A stretch of DNA of 64,000 bases from Gammaproteobacteria bacterium (GCA_021773555.1 JAJFKA010000035.1:1-64000), one strand, 5' to 3'. Numbered from the stretch's first letter, positions 46,842 to 56,476 are shown. Notes: a model not told the origin generated them from the letters alone. Numbers and translations are program-made.

Positions 46842-48033
46842 ATGAAGCTCGCGACCAGAGTCAAACTGAAAACTGCCGAGATGCTTTTTGCCGGTATGGC
46901 TGGTATGGACAGGATGTCCTCGGGTATCAACATGAATTTGTTTGACCCTGCGCTTGCCAGGAATCCTTATCCCCATCTAAACGAACTTCGCACCAGGCAG
47001 CCTGTTTTCTACTCCCGGGCATTTCGTGGCTGGTGGGTAACACGATTTGACCTTGTGCAGGAAATACGAGAACCCCTCTATGCTGAGCCTTGACCCACCC
47101 GACCATACGCGGCTTCGAAAACTGGTTTCTCGTGGCTTCCTTTACAAATTCATTCAATCCCTTGAACCCAGAATTCAGGTAATTGTCGATGGCTGTTTCG
47201 ACAAGGTCGGTCGTGAGCCAGGATTCGACGTAATAGATTGTCTGGCGAAACCCCTACCCGTCATTGTCATTGCCGAGATGATGGGGCTGCCTGATTCTGA
47301 CCATAAACAATTTGAGACCTGGTCAGAGGTCATCATTGACAGGACAGGAACAAGTGATCCTGCCATACATAAAGCAGCCGACCAGGCCAGTCGCTCCCTC
47401 ATCCAGTATTTCCAGCGCATTATCGAGTCAAAGCGTGGCAATCCTGATGATGACCTGATCGGGCAACTTATTCTCGCCGAAGAAGGAGGCGACAAGCTTT
47501 CGTCTTATGAGCTCTACAGTACCTGTATGTTATTGCTGATCGCCGGGCATGAAACAACGACCCGGCTCATTGGCAACGGACTGGTTTCACTGCTTCAACG
47601 ACCCGGGCTGGCCGAGAAATTACGCGCAAATCCAGGCGCGATCCCAAATGCAATTGAGGAGATGTTACGTTTCGAGCCACCGGTACAGTCAACCGAACGG
47701 TTTGCGAAGCAGGACATGGAGTTCCACGGTCACCAATTCAGGCGCGGTGACCGGATAATCCTTAGTATCGCCGCGGCTAACCGGGACCCCGAAGCAAATG
47801 AGGTGCCGGAAGAATTTGATCCCTTCCGGGAAAATATCAGGCAGGTTTCCTTTGGTTACGGAATCCATCTTTGTCTAGGCGCGTCGCTGGCGAGATTAGA
47901 AGCAAAAATTGCGTTCGAAAGTTTGATTCAACGCTTTCCTGAAATGTCGCTTGCTGACAAGGAACCCGCCTGGGGAACGAATCCGTTTTTTCGTGGCCTG
48001 GATCGGCTACCAGTAAATCTGCGCGATCGATGA
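46842..48033 (+). pseudogene. Cytochrome P450, broken by deletion and frameshift
   Basis: The N-terminal frame (46842-47093) starts after GAGGAGG and has NLFDPALARNPYPHLNELRT and GWWVTRFDLVQEIRE. The C-terminal part is in another frame (from about 47070) and begins SMLSLDPPDHTRLRKLVSRG. It contains the I-helix AGHETTTR near 47545, the ExxR motif in EEMLRFEPP, and the haem-binding FGYGIHLCLGASLARLE near 47852. Intact P450s have about 40 more residues between the two parts. So a short deletion with a frame change has removed the B-C helix segment at about 47065-47085. The rest is uncorrupted, so the lesion is recent or an assembly error. Confidence 0.85.
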
Positions 48034-48097
48034 TTGAGTTAAGGCTTTTAAAAAGTGACCCATTTGTTCAGCAATCGTCGATCACAGGAGAGCTCAA

Positions 48098-48991
48098 ATG
48101 AAAACACAACTCGTTGCCAGTGAGTGCTACGCCGGACTCTTTCCCCAAAACACCCTGATGGGTTTCAAGTCTTGCCTGGAGCTGGGCGTGGATGGCATCG
48201 AATGTGATGTGCACCTTAGCCGCGACGGTCACGTGATTGTTCAGCACGACTATCGCCTCAATCCGCGTGTTACCCGCGAGCGCAACGGTAGCTGGCTGGG
48301 CCAGACCGGTGCGGCAGTTTGTGACCTGACGCTCGCCGAACTACAGCAATTTGATGTTGGCCGCTATGCGCCAGAATCGCGCGAAGCAAAATCTTATCCT
48401 GACTATCAGCCGGCCGATCAGGAACCAATACCAACACTCGAATCATTTGCCGACGCGTACCTGGGTGCACAGAGCGAGGCAACATTGTGGCTGGAACTCA
48501 AGACATCTCCGTTTGACCGAAATATCAGTTCAGATCCTGACAGGTTATTGCGCCGGGTTCTGGAAATTGTCGAAACCAACAACCTTGTAGCCAATACGGT
48601 GTTATTGGCATTCGAATGGGACTTATTGTTGGCCGCAAAAACGCAGTGCCCCGAAATTGGTACTGACTTCCTGACGATCAACGAGGCATACACCCGATCA
48701 ATCTACCGAAATCGACCTGATACAAACCCAGCCGATTTGTACAGCCGCTTTGACCCGAGAGACTTTGGTGGCAACATCGCTGCCGCTATTGCGGCCGCAG
48801 GGGGTGATTGGTGGGGGCCCTATGACAAGGATGTGGACGCAGCAGACGTGGCAGACGCACAGGCCAGAGGCGTAAAAGTCAACATCTGGGGCGGCGACAT
48901 GGATTCAGCTTCTGTGCAACACGCATTAACCCTGGGCGCAGACGCGCTGACAATCAGCGATCTGCGAATGGCTCACCGCAGCGAGTCGTAG
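48098..48991 (+). CDS. Glycerophosphodiester phosphodiesterase-like protein, His-Arg motif lost
   Basis: The 297-residue TIM-barrel protein has the GDPD pattern: AGLFPQNTLMGFKSCLELG near residues 12-30, GIECDVHLSRDGHVIVQHDY near 33-52 and a C-terminal GVKVNIWGGDMD. GDPDs hydrolyse glycerophosphodiesters. The usual HRG of AHRGxSG is missing; VASECYAGLFPQNT has Ser-Glu-Cys at that place. The metal-ligating Glu and Asp (ECD) and the second His (QHD) are kept. The general acid/base His is thus absent, so activity may differ. There is no signal peptide. It lies after the P450 remnant and may be independent. Confidence 0.8.
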   Translation: MKTQLVASECYAGLFPQNTLMGFKSCLELGVDGIECDVHLSRDGHVIVQHDYRLNPRVTRERNGSWLGQTGAAVCDLTLAELQQFDVGRYAPESREAKSYPDYQPADQEPIPTLESFADAYLGAQSEATLWLELKTSPFDRNISSDPDRLLRRVLEIVETNNLVANTVLLAFEWDLLLAAKTQCPEIGTDFLTINEAYTRSIYRNRPDTNPADLYSRFDPRDFGGNIAAAIAAAGGDWWGPYDKDVDAADVADAQARGVKVNIWGGDMDSASVQHALTLGADALTISDLRMAHRSES

Positions 48992-48995
48992 CGTT

Positions 48996-49973
48996 TTACT
49001 CCCCTCTCAAGCGCATGCCAGCAGCTTCATAACAACGATCAATCAGCTTCATCTGATTAACCGCATCGTCGGGCCCGGTCAACAATGATTCTCCCTTCTC
49101 AACCGCGTTTATAAATGCATCAAGCTGATAACCGTAGGTGGATCGTCGCGAAAAGGTTTCAATGGTTGTATCACCGCCAACGGTCAGTTCCAGACTATTC
49201 CAGTTCTGTGGGATCAGTGGATTATCCAGGCGCATTTGTCCATTTTCTGCCTTCACCGTAATGCTGGCTTCAAATTTTGCTGACGGCCTCATGTCACCTG
49301 ATGTTGACGCCTTGATCCCTCCGGGAAAAATCATTTCTGTTGCCAGGAAGACATCAACGTCCGGAGGTCCCACCTCGGCTACTGCCGTCACTTCAACTGG
49401 CTCATCACCTGTCAGGTGTCGCACCCAGGAAATGGGGTAGCATCCAATATCCATGGTGACACCGCCCCCTGTCTCATACTGCATTCGGATGTCGCCGGGA
49501 TCGATAACCGGCGCATGAAAGCGCGCAGACACTTCCCTGATAGTACCCAGCAAGCCACTTTCATATATCTCCCTGGCGCGATGGAAGATTGGATGATATC
49601 GATAGTGAAAGGCATCCATGAGCACCTGTCCCGTTTCCCGGGCAACTGCTGCCATTTCTTCGGCTTCCCTGGCATTGGCTGCGAACGATTTCTCACACAA
49701 CACATGCTTACCTGCACGAAGCGCCTTGATCGTCCATTCGTGATGGGCCGTGATCGGCAGGGGAATATACACGGAATTGATTTTTTCGTGCGCAATGACG
49801 CTGGCATAGTCATCCACAACGTGATTGATACCGTGGTGATGGGCGAAAGCCTCGGCCCTCACCCTTGATCTCGCGCCAACGACACTGATGAACGCGCCCG
49901 GTTCATCAATACAAGGATAAACAAGTGCACGGGGCGTAATTCGGGCGGTACCGAGGGTGCCAAATTTGATCAT
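48996..49973 (-). CDS. Gfo/Idh/MocA-family oxidoreductase
   Basis: The 325-residue protein has the Rossmann start MIKFGTLGTARITPRAL, where GTLGTA takes the place of GxGxxG, then YIPLPITAHHEWTIKALRAG near residue 69 and KHVLCEKSFAANAREAEEM near 89-107, the EKP-like motif with Ser for Pro. DIGCYPISWVRHLTGDEP near 175 fits the C-terminal substrate domain. Members oxidise sugars, dihydrodiols or inositol with NAD(P). The substrate is unknown. It converges on the GDPD-like gene and is divergent from mgtE. Confidence 0.88.
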   Translation of the reverse strand: MIKFGTLGTARITPRALVYPCIDEPGAFISVVGARSRVRAEAFAHHHGINHVVDDYASVIAHEKINSVYIPLPITAHHEWTIKALRAGKHVLCEKSFAANAREAEEMAAVARETGQVLMDAFHYRYHPIFHRAREIYESGLLGTIREVSARFHAPVIDPGDIRMQYETGGGVTMDIGCYPISWVRHLTGDEPVEVTAVAEVGPPDVDVFLATEMIFPGGIKASTSGDMRPSAKFEASITVKAENGQMRLDNPLIPQNWNSLELTVGGDTTIETFSRRSTYGYQLDAFINAVEKGESLLTGPDDAVNQMKLIDRCYEAAGMRLRGE

Positions 49974-50169
49974 GGAGTTGTTCCGTCTGGTTTAGCCATC
50001 GATCATAAAGTGTTGCCGGATTTGTTTCAGGTTCCTTTAGTTCACCATCGATATCACCGTCACCGCCTGACAGTCCGGTTATCCGGCAGCGATGGACGTC
50101 AGGAATGCAGAGCAAGTTGCAGATTTTTTGGCGAGGTCGGGAGATAATTGACGAGAGAAGTTTGAAATA

Positions 50170-50237
50170 CCGGTCGGACAACGTGCTTCACCTGCGCTGT
50201 TACCGGAGGCTGTTTCCGTACGACCATCAATTTTTTT
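50170..50237 (+). promoter_or_regulatory. Attenuator-like leader of mgtE
   Basis: In the 287-nt spacer before mgtE, CCGGT (50170-50174) can pair with ACCGG (50202-50206). Its overlapping neighbour GGTCG (50172-50176) can pair instead with CGACC (50221-50225), a few bases before seven T (50231-50237). The two pairings exclude each other, and the second resembles a terminator. The T-run is 23 nt before the ATG. mgtE genes are commonly regulated by magnesium; here the sequence does not match the M-box consensus I know. The stems are only 5 bp, so this is tentative. The rest of the spacer holds no gene. Confidence 0.4.
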
Positions 50238-50260
50238 AGCGAAATAAGGTTATCTGAGCT

Positions 50261-51613
50261 ATGGATATCGACACAAATACCTGGGACAGGATTCGCGGCA
50301 TTCTCGAGGCAGATGACACCGATGCCCTTGACGGCTACCTGAGCTCGCTCACGGGCAGTGAAGTGATGCGCGCTTTCTTTCGTCTTGACGATGAAGAACA
50401 ACGTAAGGTGCTGATGTCACTGTCACCAGCAGCAGCGGCTGAAATTATCGACGACGTTCCGGAATCGTTTGCAGCAGATCTGCTGGAGGCTTTGCCTTCC
50501 GAAGAGGCCGCCCAAATCATTCAGGAACTCCCCAGCGACGAACAGGCGGATGTACTGGCGGAGGTGGATGACGACGAAATGGATGCCATCCTCGAAGCGA
50601 TGGAGCCGGGATCGGCTGCAGACGCAAGAGAGTTGCTGAGTTTTGCGCCAAATTCCGCCGGTGGACTGATGATCCGGGAGTTTCTGGCGTTTCCGGCCAA
50701 GGTCACGGTGCGTGAAGCACTGAGCGAGATCACGAATATGGATGTGGACGCGTCGCGGTACGTCTTCCAGCACGTTTTCGTCACCACACGCGCGAAACGT
50801 CTGCTCGGTACGGTGCCGTTTCGCCGACTGATTTCCGCTGGCCGGGATCTCCGCCTCCGAGACATTATGCAAACCCCGATGATCGTCAATGTCGAGGCAG
50901 ATCTTGACCTGCTAGATCGGTGTTTCGAAGAAACAGCGATAGATGGGATACCTGTCGCTTCAGATCGTGGACATCTTCTCGGTGTGGTGCGGCGGCAGGA
51001 TGTTGAACTTGCCCTCAGTGACAAAGCCGCCGATGACCATCTCAAGTCACAGGGTATCGTTGCGGGGGAAGAGTTACGTTCATTGCCGGTGCGCGAACGG
51101 TCAAAACGACGTCTCTCCTGGCTCAGCATAAACATCATCCTGAACATCATGGCAGCCAGTGTGATTGCACTTTTTGAAGACACATTGACGGCGGTAATCG
51201 CGCTCGCCGTGTTTTTACCGATCGTCTCGGACATGAGCGGATGTAGTGGTAATCAGGCGGTCGCTGTCAGTATGCGAGAGTTGACGCTTGGGATCGTCAA
51301 CTCGCGCGACGTGCTTCGAGTCTGGTGGCAGGAGGTGAAGGTGGGTCTGATTAACGGCATCGCTCTCGGTTTAATGCTGGGCGCCGCTGCCTGGCTCTGG
51401 AAGGGTAATCTTGCTTTGAGTATGGTCGTGATGATCGCCTTGAGTACCAACACCTTGATTGCTGTCTCCATAGGCGGCACCGTTCCGTTGTTGCTGAAAC
51501 GCTTTAACGTTGATCCTGCAGTCGCCTCTGGTCCAATTCTTACCACGATCACTGATATATGCGGGTTCACGCTGGTGTTGGTCTTCGCAACGATTGCGTT
51601 ACCGTGGCTTTGA
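50261..51613 (+). CDS. mgtE: Magnesium transporter MgtE
   Basis: MgtE is a dimeric Mg2+ channel gated by its cytoplasmic domains. The 450-residue protein has the N-domain (about 1-130, with acidic repeats such as ELPSDEQADVLAEVDDDEMD), two CBS domains (about 140-260, with MQTPMIVNVEADLDLLD) and five membrane helices from about 275. The conserved pore motif region is FLPIVSDMSGCSGNQAVAVS near residue 318, and MRELTLGIV follows. AATAAGG precedes the ATG. A possible attenuator lies upstream. Confidence 0.95.
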   Translation: MDIDTNTWDRIRGILEADDTDALDGYLSSLTGSEVMRAFFRLDDEEQRKVLMSLSPAAAAEIIDDVPESFAADLLEALPSEEAAQIIQELPSDEQADVLAEVDDDEMDAILEAMEPGSAADARELLSFAPNSAGGLMIREFLAFPAKVTVREALSEITNMDVDASRYVFQHVFVTTRAKRLLGTVPFRRLISAGRDLRLRDIMQTPMIVNVEADLDLLDRCFEETAIDGIPVASDRGHLLGVVRRQDVELALSDKAADDHLKSQGIVAGEELRSLPVRERSKRRLSWLSINIILNIMAASVIALFEDTLTAVIALAVFLPIVSDMSGCSGNQAVAVSMRELTLGIVNSRDVLRVWWQEVKVGLINGIALGLMLGAAAWLWKGNLALSMVVMIALSTNTLIAVSIGGTVPLLLKRFNVDPAVASGPILTTITDICGFTLVLVFATIALPWL

Positions 51614-51706
51614 TAGGTTGCACGACGACAATCCAGTTTGTGATTGTGGAATGAACTCTCCGGGTATCAGGTATAGTCTCGGTTCTCCGATCGAACCTGA
51701 TTCCTT

Positions 51707-52156
51707 ATGAACATCTCGCTGCGCCCGGCACGACTTGCAGATGAACCCGTCATCCGCTCGATGATCCTGAAGAACAACCTGAATCCGTTCGCGATCGACT
51801 GGCGTAGTTTCACGGTGGCGTTCAATGAAAATGAGCCCTTTATCGGCTGTGGCCAGATTAAAAGACATGGTGACCTGGACGAACTCGCTTCCTTGATGGT
51901 GAAAGATGATTGGCAGGGCCGAGGTGCTTCCAATCTGCTTATGGAGTCGCTGATGAATGAAGGCGGCCGACCATTGTGGCTGATGTGCGAATCACTGTTG
52001 ACGGAATATTATGAACGTTACGGTTTCGAAGAGGTTCGCGACCCTTTTGGACTGCCGCTGTACTTTCAAAACATCTACTGGGTCTCAAGAGTACCGATGG
52101 GCTGGATGTATCTATTGCGCGGAACACACCTTGCGTTCATGGTGCTTCGAACCTGA
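51707..52156 (+). CDS. GNAT-family N-acetyltransferase
   Basis: The 149-residue protein has the GNAT fold: ISLRPARLADEPVIRSMI at the start, FIGCGQIKRHGDLDELASLM near residue 45, and the acetyl-CoA loop VKDDWQGRGASNLLMESL near 65-82 (QxxGxG/A). The C-terminal EYYERYGFEEV near 103 supplies the usual Tyr. It acetylates an unknown amine. It follows mgtE by 93 nt on the same strand and converges on the sulfatase gene. Confidence 0.87.
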   Translation: MNISLRPARLADEPVIRSMILKNNLNPFAIDWRSFTVAFNENEPFIGCGQIKRHGDLDELASLMVKDDWQGRGASNLLMESLMNEGGRPLWLMCESLLTEYYERYGFEEVRDPFGLPLYFQNIYWVSRVPMGWMYLLRGTHLAFMVLRT

Positions 52157-52177
52157 CACCGTTCAGGATCTGCCTCG

Positions 52178-53575
52178 CTACCCCTCAGATTCATGTGCAA
52201 GGAGCAATGCCTTCATTCCCTCCGCGGTGTCAGCATGCACAGCCTCGTTCACCAGGTTTCTTGTTTCACCCGGGTCATTGACCAGATCAAACAACTCACA
52301 GGCGGTTTCATTCTTCACCTGTGCTGTGAAACGGTATTGCTGGTCACGTATTCCTGCATAATTTCCAATACGGGAATGCAGGAAGTCACGGCCGGTTGGC
52401 AAACCCCTTAGCGCCGGAAGCAGGCTCACCCCATGACAGCCGTCAGGCGCTTGCGCACCACCGATATCCGCGAGCGTCGCTGTGACATCAGTCAATTCAG
52501 TTAGCGAATCTATGGTGGTTCCGTCCATTCCTCCTGGCGGGCTGACAATCAGTGGTACCTGAACGGAACCACGATAGAAATTCATCTTCGCCCAGAGGCG
52601 GTGTTCACCCAGCATCTCACCGTGATCACAACAGTACACAATCCAGGTGTCTTCTAACTGACCCAATGCCTTGAGGGTAGCCAACACCTCGCCAATCTTC
52701 TGATCAATCAGCGACACCATCCCCAGATAATGGCGAATACCAGAGCGGACGAAATCAGCATTCATTGTCTGCGCCTGGGAATGTTTATCGAGACCCGACA
52801 AATATTCGCCCCATACCTCATTCGGAATTTCTGCGGCTTTGAGATCAGGCACCTTGATATCCGCATCCGCGTAATACGCAGCCCAGTCCGGATCATCGAT
52901 CAAAGGAACATGGGGCTGAACAAACGCCAGCTTAAGAAAAAATGGTTGCTGCTTGTTGCGCGACTTCAGCCAGCTTGTTGCCTCATCAGCAAGAAAACTT
53001 GTCAAATCAAGTTCCTGAGGTAACACGCCGGTCTCACCGCGCCAGTGTGTTGGTGTTAGCCGGAATACATCTTTTATCTGTTGACGGTATGCAGCCAGCA
53101 TCCCTTGTTCCCGGAGGTGTTCCGTGTACGGCGTTTTTAACCGCGTGTGGACATGCAGATACTTATCAAATTCCTCCAGCACATAGTCCCAACCGAAAGC
53201 GCGAACGAAGTCGATCTGCTCACGCATGTCAATTTCTCCACCTTCCTGGGGCGCCTGATACGATTCGTGGTAATGAGTTTTGCCGATACTGGCAGTTTCA
53301 TAACCTACACGCTGCAGCTGCTTCATCACGGTCGGCCACTCAGGATCAAAGCCCCCGGTGTTGTGGATCACGCCAAGTTCATGCGCATATCGCCCGGTAA
53401 TCACACTGGCACGAGATGGCTGGCAGATCGGGCTTTGACACCAGGTGTTGGAAAATCGAACTCCCCTGCCCGCGATAGCATCGAGGTTTGGCGTTTGTAC
53501 CAGAGGATGACCGGCACAGCCCATGACATCGTGGCGGTGCTGGTCGCTAAAAATAAACAGAATGTTAGCAGGCAT
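52178..53575 (-). CDS. Type I sulfatase
   Basis: The 465-residue protein has the N-terminal alkaline-phosphatase-fold motif NILFIFSDQHRHDVMGCAGH near residue 4, and the formylglycine signature ICQPSRASVITGRYAHELG near 50-68 (CxPSR). The Asp-His metal ligands continue with DTWIVYCCDHGEMLGEHRL near 305. The Cys must be converted to formylglycine by a maturase that is not in the window. There is no signal peptide, so it may act in the cytoplasm. It hydrolyses sulfate esters, perhaps from algal polysaccharides or choline sulfate. Confidence 0.92.
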   Translation of the reverse strand: MPANILFIFSDQHRHDVMGCAGHPLVQTPNLDAIAGRGVRFSNTWCQSPICQPSRASVITGRYAHELGVIHNTGGFDPEWPTVMKQLQRVGYETASIGKTHYHESYQAPQEGGEIDMREQIDFVRAFGWDYVLEEFDKYLHVHTRLKTPYTEHLREQGMLAAYRQQIKDVFRLTPTHWRGETGVLPQELDLTSFLADEATSWLKSRNKQQPFFLKLAFVQPHVPLIDDPDWAAYYADADIKVPDLKAAEIPNEVWGEYLSGLDKHSQAQTMNADFVRSGIRHYLGMVSLIDQKIGEVLATLKALGQLEDTWIVYCCDHGEMLGEHRLWAKMNFYRGSVQVPLIVSPPGGMDGTTIDSLTELTDVTATLADIGGAQAPDGCHGVSLLPALRGLPTGRDFLHSRIGNYAGIRDQQYRFTAQVKNETACELFDLVNDPGETRNLVNEAVHADTAEGMKALLLAHESEG

Positions 53576-53727
53576 AGAATCGGACTCTACGTTGAGCTTC
53601 AGGTAACGAGGTAACCGCTATCCGGGATTGAGCTGGTAGTATACCCGGGTGGACAATCGGCAGCATTTGCTTGAATACGCCTGATTCGACCCAACATCAT
53701 TCCCGATACCCTCGGAGGATACCGGAT

Positions 53728-53958
53728 ATGGACGACGATGCCCTACAAAGCGTGATCTGGACCATGGCAGTCATTTCTATGGCATGGTTACTGTTCCGAG
53801 CGGTGATTTTTACCCGGACAAGAAAGTTTGACGCTCGACTGTGGGGCACGATCTTCGAATCACTTAGCCAGTATGTTCAACCCCTTGACCAAATCAAGGA
53901 ACCCGGTCAGGAAATCACCAAACTCAAGAAAATACCGGACGCGGACAAGGAAACCTGA
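53728..53958 (+). CDS. Small membrane protein of unknown function
   Basis: The 76-residue product has one membrane segment (SVIWTMAVISMAWLLFRAVI, about residues 7-27) followed by a basic and then an acidic tail ending in KLKKIPDADKET. I do not recognise it. The ATG at 53728 has GGAGG 9 nt upstream; a TTG at 53671 is the longer alternative without a ribosome binding site. It lies between the sulfatase (divergent) and the GFA-type gene (convergent). Confidence 0.55.
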   Translation: MDDDALQSVIWTMAVISMAWLLFRAVIFTRTRKFDARLWGTIFESLSQYVQPLDQIKEPGQEITKLKKIPDADKET

Positions 53959-53962
53959 GCCG

Positions 53963-54463
53963 CTAATCCAGGCCACGCATCGACCGATGCCGCGCCACGC
54001 TTGCAGCCGGCCAGTAGCTTTCCCGCGGGTAGTATCCCAACATCACCGGAATTGTCCCATCCAGGGCGACCCAGGGCTGTTTGCTCGAGGTGAAAATATG
54101 GATATCCGGAGGCAGCAGGTCCGGGTTATCGAGGGTGCCGACACGGATAAAATTCAGCAACTCACCGGCTCCGGCATAATTGCTCCAGACTGCCACATGA
54201 CACATGGGACACCGGTGGATAATCTGCCCCTTGCCGCTGGCCGAAGGCGTTACTACCGGCTCAGCACGACCCGCGGTGAGTGTTACCCGGTCAGCCTCAA
54301 TAAGTGCATTTAAAGCAAATGCCGCACCGGTCTCGCGCTGACACCAGCGACAGTGACAACAGTTCACAAACATCGGCGTAGTGAGAAGTTCATAACGGAG
54401 CTGCCCACAAGTGCAGCGGCCCTGGGCAAACGGTGTGGAACTGCTATTGCCCTGTTCAGACAT
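53963..54463 (-). CDS. GFA-family (glutathione-dependent formaldehyde-activating-like) protein
   Basis: The 166-residue protein has the zinc-binding Cys pattern of the GFA fold: GRCTCGQLRYELLTTP near residue 15-30, CCHCRWCQRETGAAF near 35-49, and a third pair in HRCPMCHVAVWS near 84-95. The family is annotated as formaldehyde-activating, though for most members the activity is unproven. I start at the ATG at 54463, which is 4 nt after the stop of the upstream enoyl-CoA hydratase gene; AGGA lies in that overlap region. It is probably translated in coupling with that gene. Confidence 0.85.
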   Translation of the reverse strand: MSEQGNSSSTPFAQGRCTCGQLRYELLTTPMFVNCCHCRWCQRETGAAFALNALIEADRVTLTAGRAEPVVTPSASGKGQIIHRCPMCHVAVWSNYAGAGELLNFIRVGTLDNPDLLPPDIHIFTSSKQPWVALDGTIPVMLGYYPRESYWPAASVARHRSMRGLD

Positions 54464-54467
54464 GTCT

Positions 54468-55352
54468 TCAATCCTGCTTTTTGTAGTCGTCCGTACCGCG
54501 ATAAGGCCCATCGCGCCAGGCGAGTGCATCCTTCAAACCATGTTCACGCATCTGGTCCTGATACTGGTAGGAGGATTGCGTGAACTGACCCGCTGCATCC
54601 AGGTCCGTGCTACTGCGCACTGACGAGTAAATACCCATATTTTCATAGAAACGGTTCATATTTACCTTCAGGATCGCCAGATGATCCGCCGACAGATTGG
54701 CTATTCGATCTGCAAAACTGATGGTGCGACGGTCCAGTTCGTCCGCTGGCCAGGCATAGTTGATCATGCCAATTTCTTCGGCTTCAGTTCCTGTGACATT
54801 CTCCCCGGTATAGTACAGTTCCTTGGCCTTCCTCATTCCGATCACCAGCGGCCAGATTACACCAGTCCTGCTCGTACCAAGCCCGCGCAAGCCCGGATGG
54901 CCAAGCTGCGCGTCCTCGGCGGCGACCACCAGATCAGCCATCATGGCGAGCTCGCAGCCCCCTGCAACCGCATAACCATGAACCTGTGCGATCGTAATCT
55001 TGGCCATGTTCCAGAAATACATATGGATATCGGTGATCTGCTGCATGCCGGTGCGGATTCCCATCAACAAACGGCGCTGTTTATGGTCCGTGGATTTGTG
55101 CCGACGCACCACAGCATCCGCCCCGCCACGCGCAGGCGTCAGGTCATAACCGGCGCTGAAGGTCCGACCTTCTCCTTTCACAATAATGACCCGGACATCA
55201 TCATCTGCCTCAAGGTCATGCAGGGCCTCGTTAAATTCGAACATCAGCTCCTGCGACAGCGCATTCATTTTCTCGGGACGGTTGAGGGTAATTCTCGCCA
55301 CTCGGTCGTCGGTGCCAACGCGGTCTATCAGCAGATTCTCAAAATCAGTCAT
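54468..55352 (-). CDS. Enoyl-CoA hydratase/isomerase family protein
   Basis: The 294-residue crotonase-fold protein has VARITLNRPEKMNALSQELM near residue 18, VIIVKGEGRTFSAGYDLTPA near 57-76 (oxyanion hole) and QVHGYAVAGGCELAMMADLV near 125-144. The family hydrates or isomerises enoyl-CoAs. GGAGAGG lies 8 nt before the ATG at 55352, which I prefer to an upstream start 11 codons earlier. The GFA-type gene follows 4 nt after the stop. The first catalytic Glu position appears as Asp or Leu here, so the exact reaction is uncertain. Confidence 0.88.
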   Translation of the reverse strand: MTDFENLLIDRVGTDDRVARITLNRPEKMNALSQELMFEFNEALHDLEADDDVRVIIVKGEGRTFSAGYDLTPARGGADAVVRRHKSTDHKQRRLLMGIRTGMQQITDIHMYFWNMAKITIAQVHGYAVAGGCELAMMADLVVAAEDAQLGHPGLRGLGTSRTGVIWPLVIGMRKAKELYYTGENVTGTEAEEIGMINYAWPADELDRRTISFADRIANLSADHLAILKVNMNRFYENMGIYSSVRSSTDLDAAGQFTQSSYQYQDQMREHGLKDALAWRDGPYRGTDDYKKQD

Positions 55353-55618
55353 AACTATCGCCTCTCCGAATTCAGTTTTGATCAACCAGAAGGGTCAATC
55401 CCCTCGTCATAATTAGCGGCACCGGGACCAGAATTGCGCCACTCGCGCCGGCCCTGCATTCCAACTGCCGGTACGCCAGCAGCGCGGTGCTGCAGACATT
55501 GTGTCAAATTGCCGACTGAATAAACATCCGGCTATCGGGTCATCAAAACAGCGCCGATTACGGCAAATAATCGCATTAACGGTTTCTTGTTGAGGAAAAA
55601 TCAGGTAAAACCCGCGCC

Positions 55619-56476
55619 ATGAAAATACCCAAGCGACTTCAACCATTAATCGATGACGGTCTGGTGGACGCCGTGATAAGTCGTCTCATGAGCGGTAAGG
55701 AAGCGGATGTTTACGTGGTTCGCTGTGGTGCGGAGCAACGTTGCGCGAAAATTTACAAAGACTCGATGAAACGAAGCTTCAAACAGGCCGTCACTTATCA
55801 GGAAGGTAGAAAAGTCAGGAACAGTCGTCGTGAGCGGGCGATGCAGAAAGGTTCTAAATACGGTCGAGCCCAACAGGAAGAATCCTGGCAAAGCACGGAA
55901 GTTGACGCGCTATACACATTAGCTGGAGCAGGTGTCAGGGTTCCGCAGCCTTTCGGTTGCGTTGACGGTGTGCTGCTGATGGAGTTGATTACCGATGAGC
56001 ATGGAGATGTTGCACCGAGATTAGGTGACGTTACGCTCGGCCGGGAACAAGCACTGCGCGATCACGCCATCATGATGCAACACATCCAGAAAATGCTGTG
56101 CGCCGGCCTGGTACATGGCGATCTGTCGGAATTTAACGTGCTCCTGGACGAACTTGGGCCAGTGATTATCGACCTGCCTCAGGTTGTCAATGCGTCGGCT
56201 AATAATAACGCCGAGGCAATGTTGTTACGCGACGTGCAAAACATCACCGGATACTACGGCCAATTTGCACCAGAATTACTGGATAGTCGATATGCCAGGG
56301 AAATCTGGGCGCATTATGAGAATGGCGAATTGCAGCCCGATACTCCCCTCACCGGCCTTTTTGCTGAAGATACGACTGCGCCGGATGTGGAGGCAGTACT
56401 TGAGGAAATCGCCGCAGTAGCGGCGGAAGAACAGGACCGGATCATTCGTCTTCAGGAAGCCGAAGACGCTGGTTAG
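55619..56476 (+). CDS. RIO-type serine kinase
   Basis: The 285-residue protein is a bacterial member of the RIO atypical kinase family. MSGKEADVYVVRCGAEQRCA near residue 24 provides the P-loop and ATP-binding Lys. The catalytic loop is LVHGDLSEFNVLL near 161-173, and the metal Asp is in VIIDLPQVV near 180. It lacks the long C-terminal helical part of eukaryotic Rio1. Bacterial RIO kinases are poorly understood; a role in ribosome maturation or protein phosphorylation is possible. The gene converges on the PhyH-like gene with 4 nt of overlap. Confidence 0.88.
   Translation: MKIPKRLQPLIDDGLVDAVISRLMSGKEADVYVVRCGAEQRCAKIYKDSMKRSFKQAVTYQEGRKVRNSRRERAMQKGSKYGRAQQEESWQSTEVDALYTLAGAGVRVPQPFGCVDGVLLMELITDEHGDVAPRLGDVTLGREQALRDHAIMMQHIQKMLCAGLVHGDLSEFNVLLDELGPVIIDLPQVVNASANNNAEAMLLRDVQNITGYYGQFAPELLDSRYAREIWAHYENGELQPDTPLTGLFAEDTTAPDVEAVLEEIAAVAAEEQDRIIRLQEAEDAG

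Noticed and set aside
49974-50260. M-box magnesium riboswitch before mgtE
   Set aside because: The conserved M-box core was not found; only an attenuator-like arrangement can be described.
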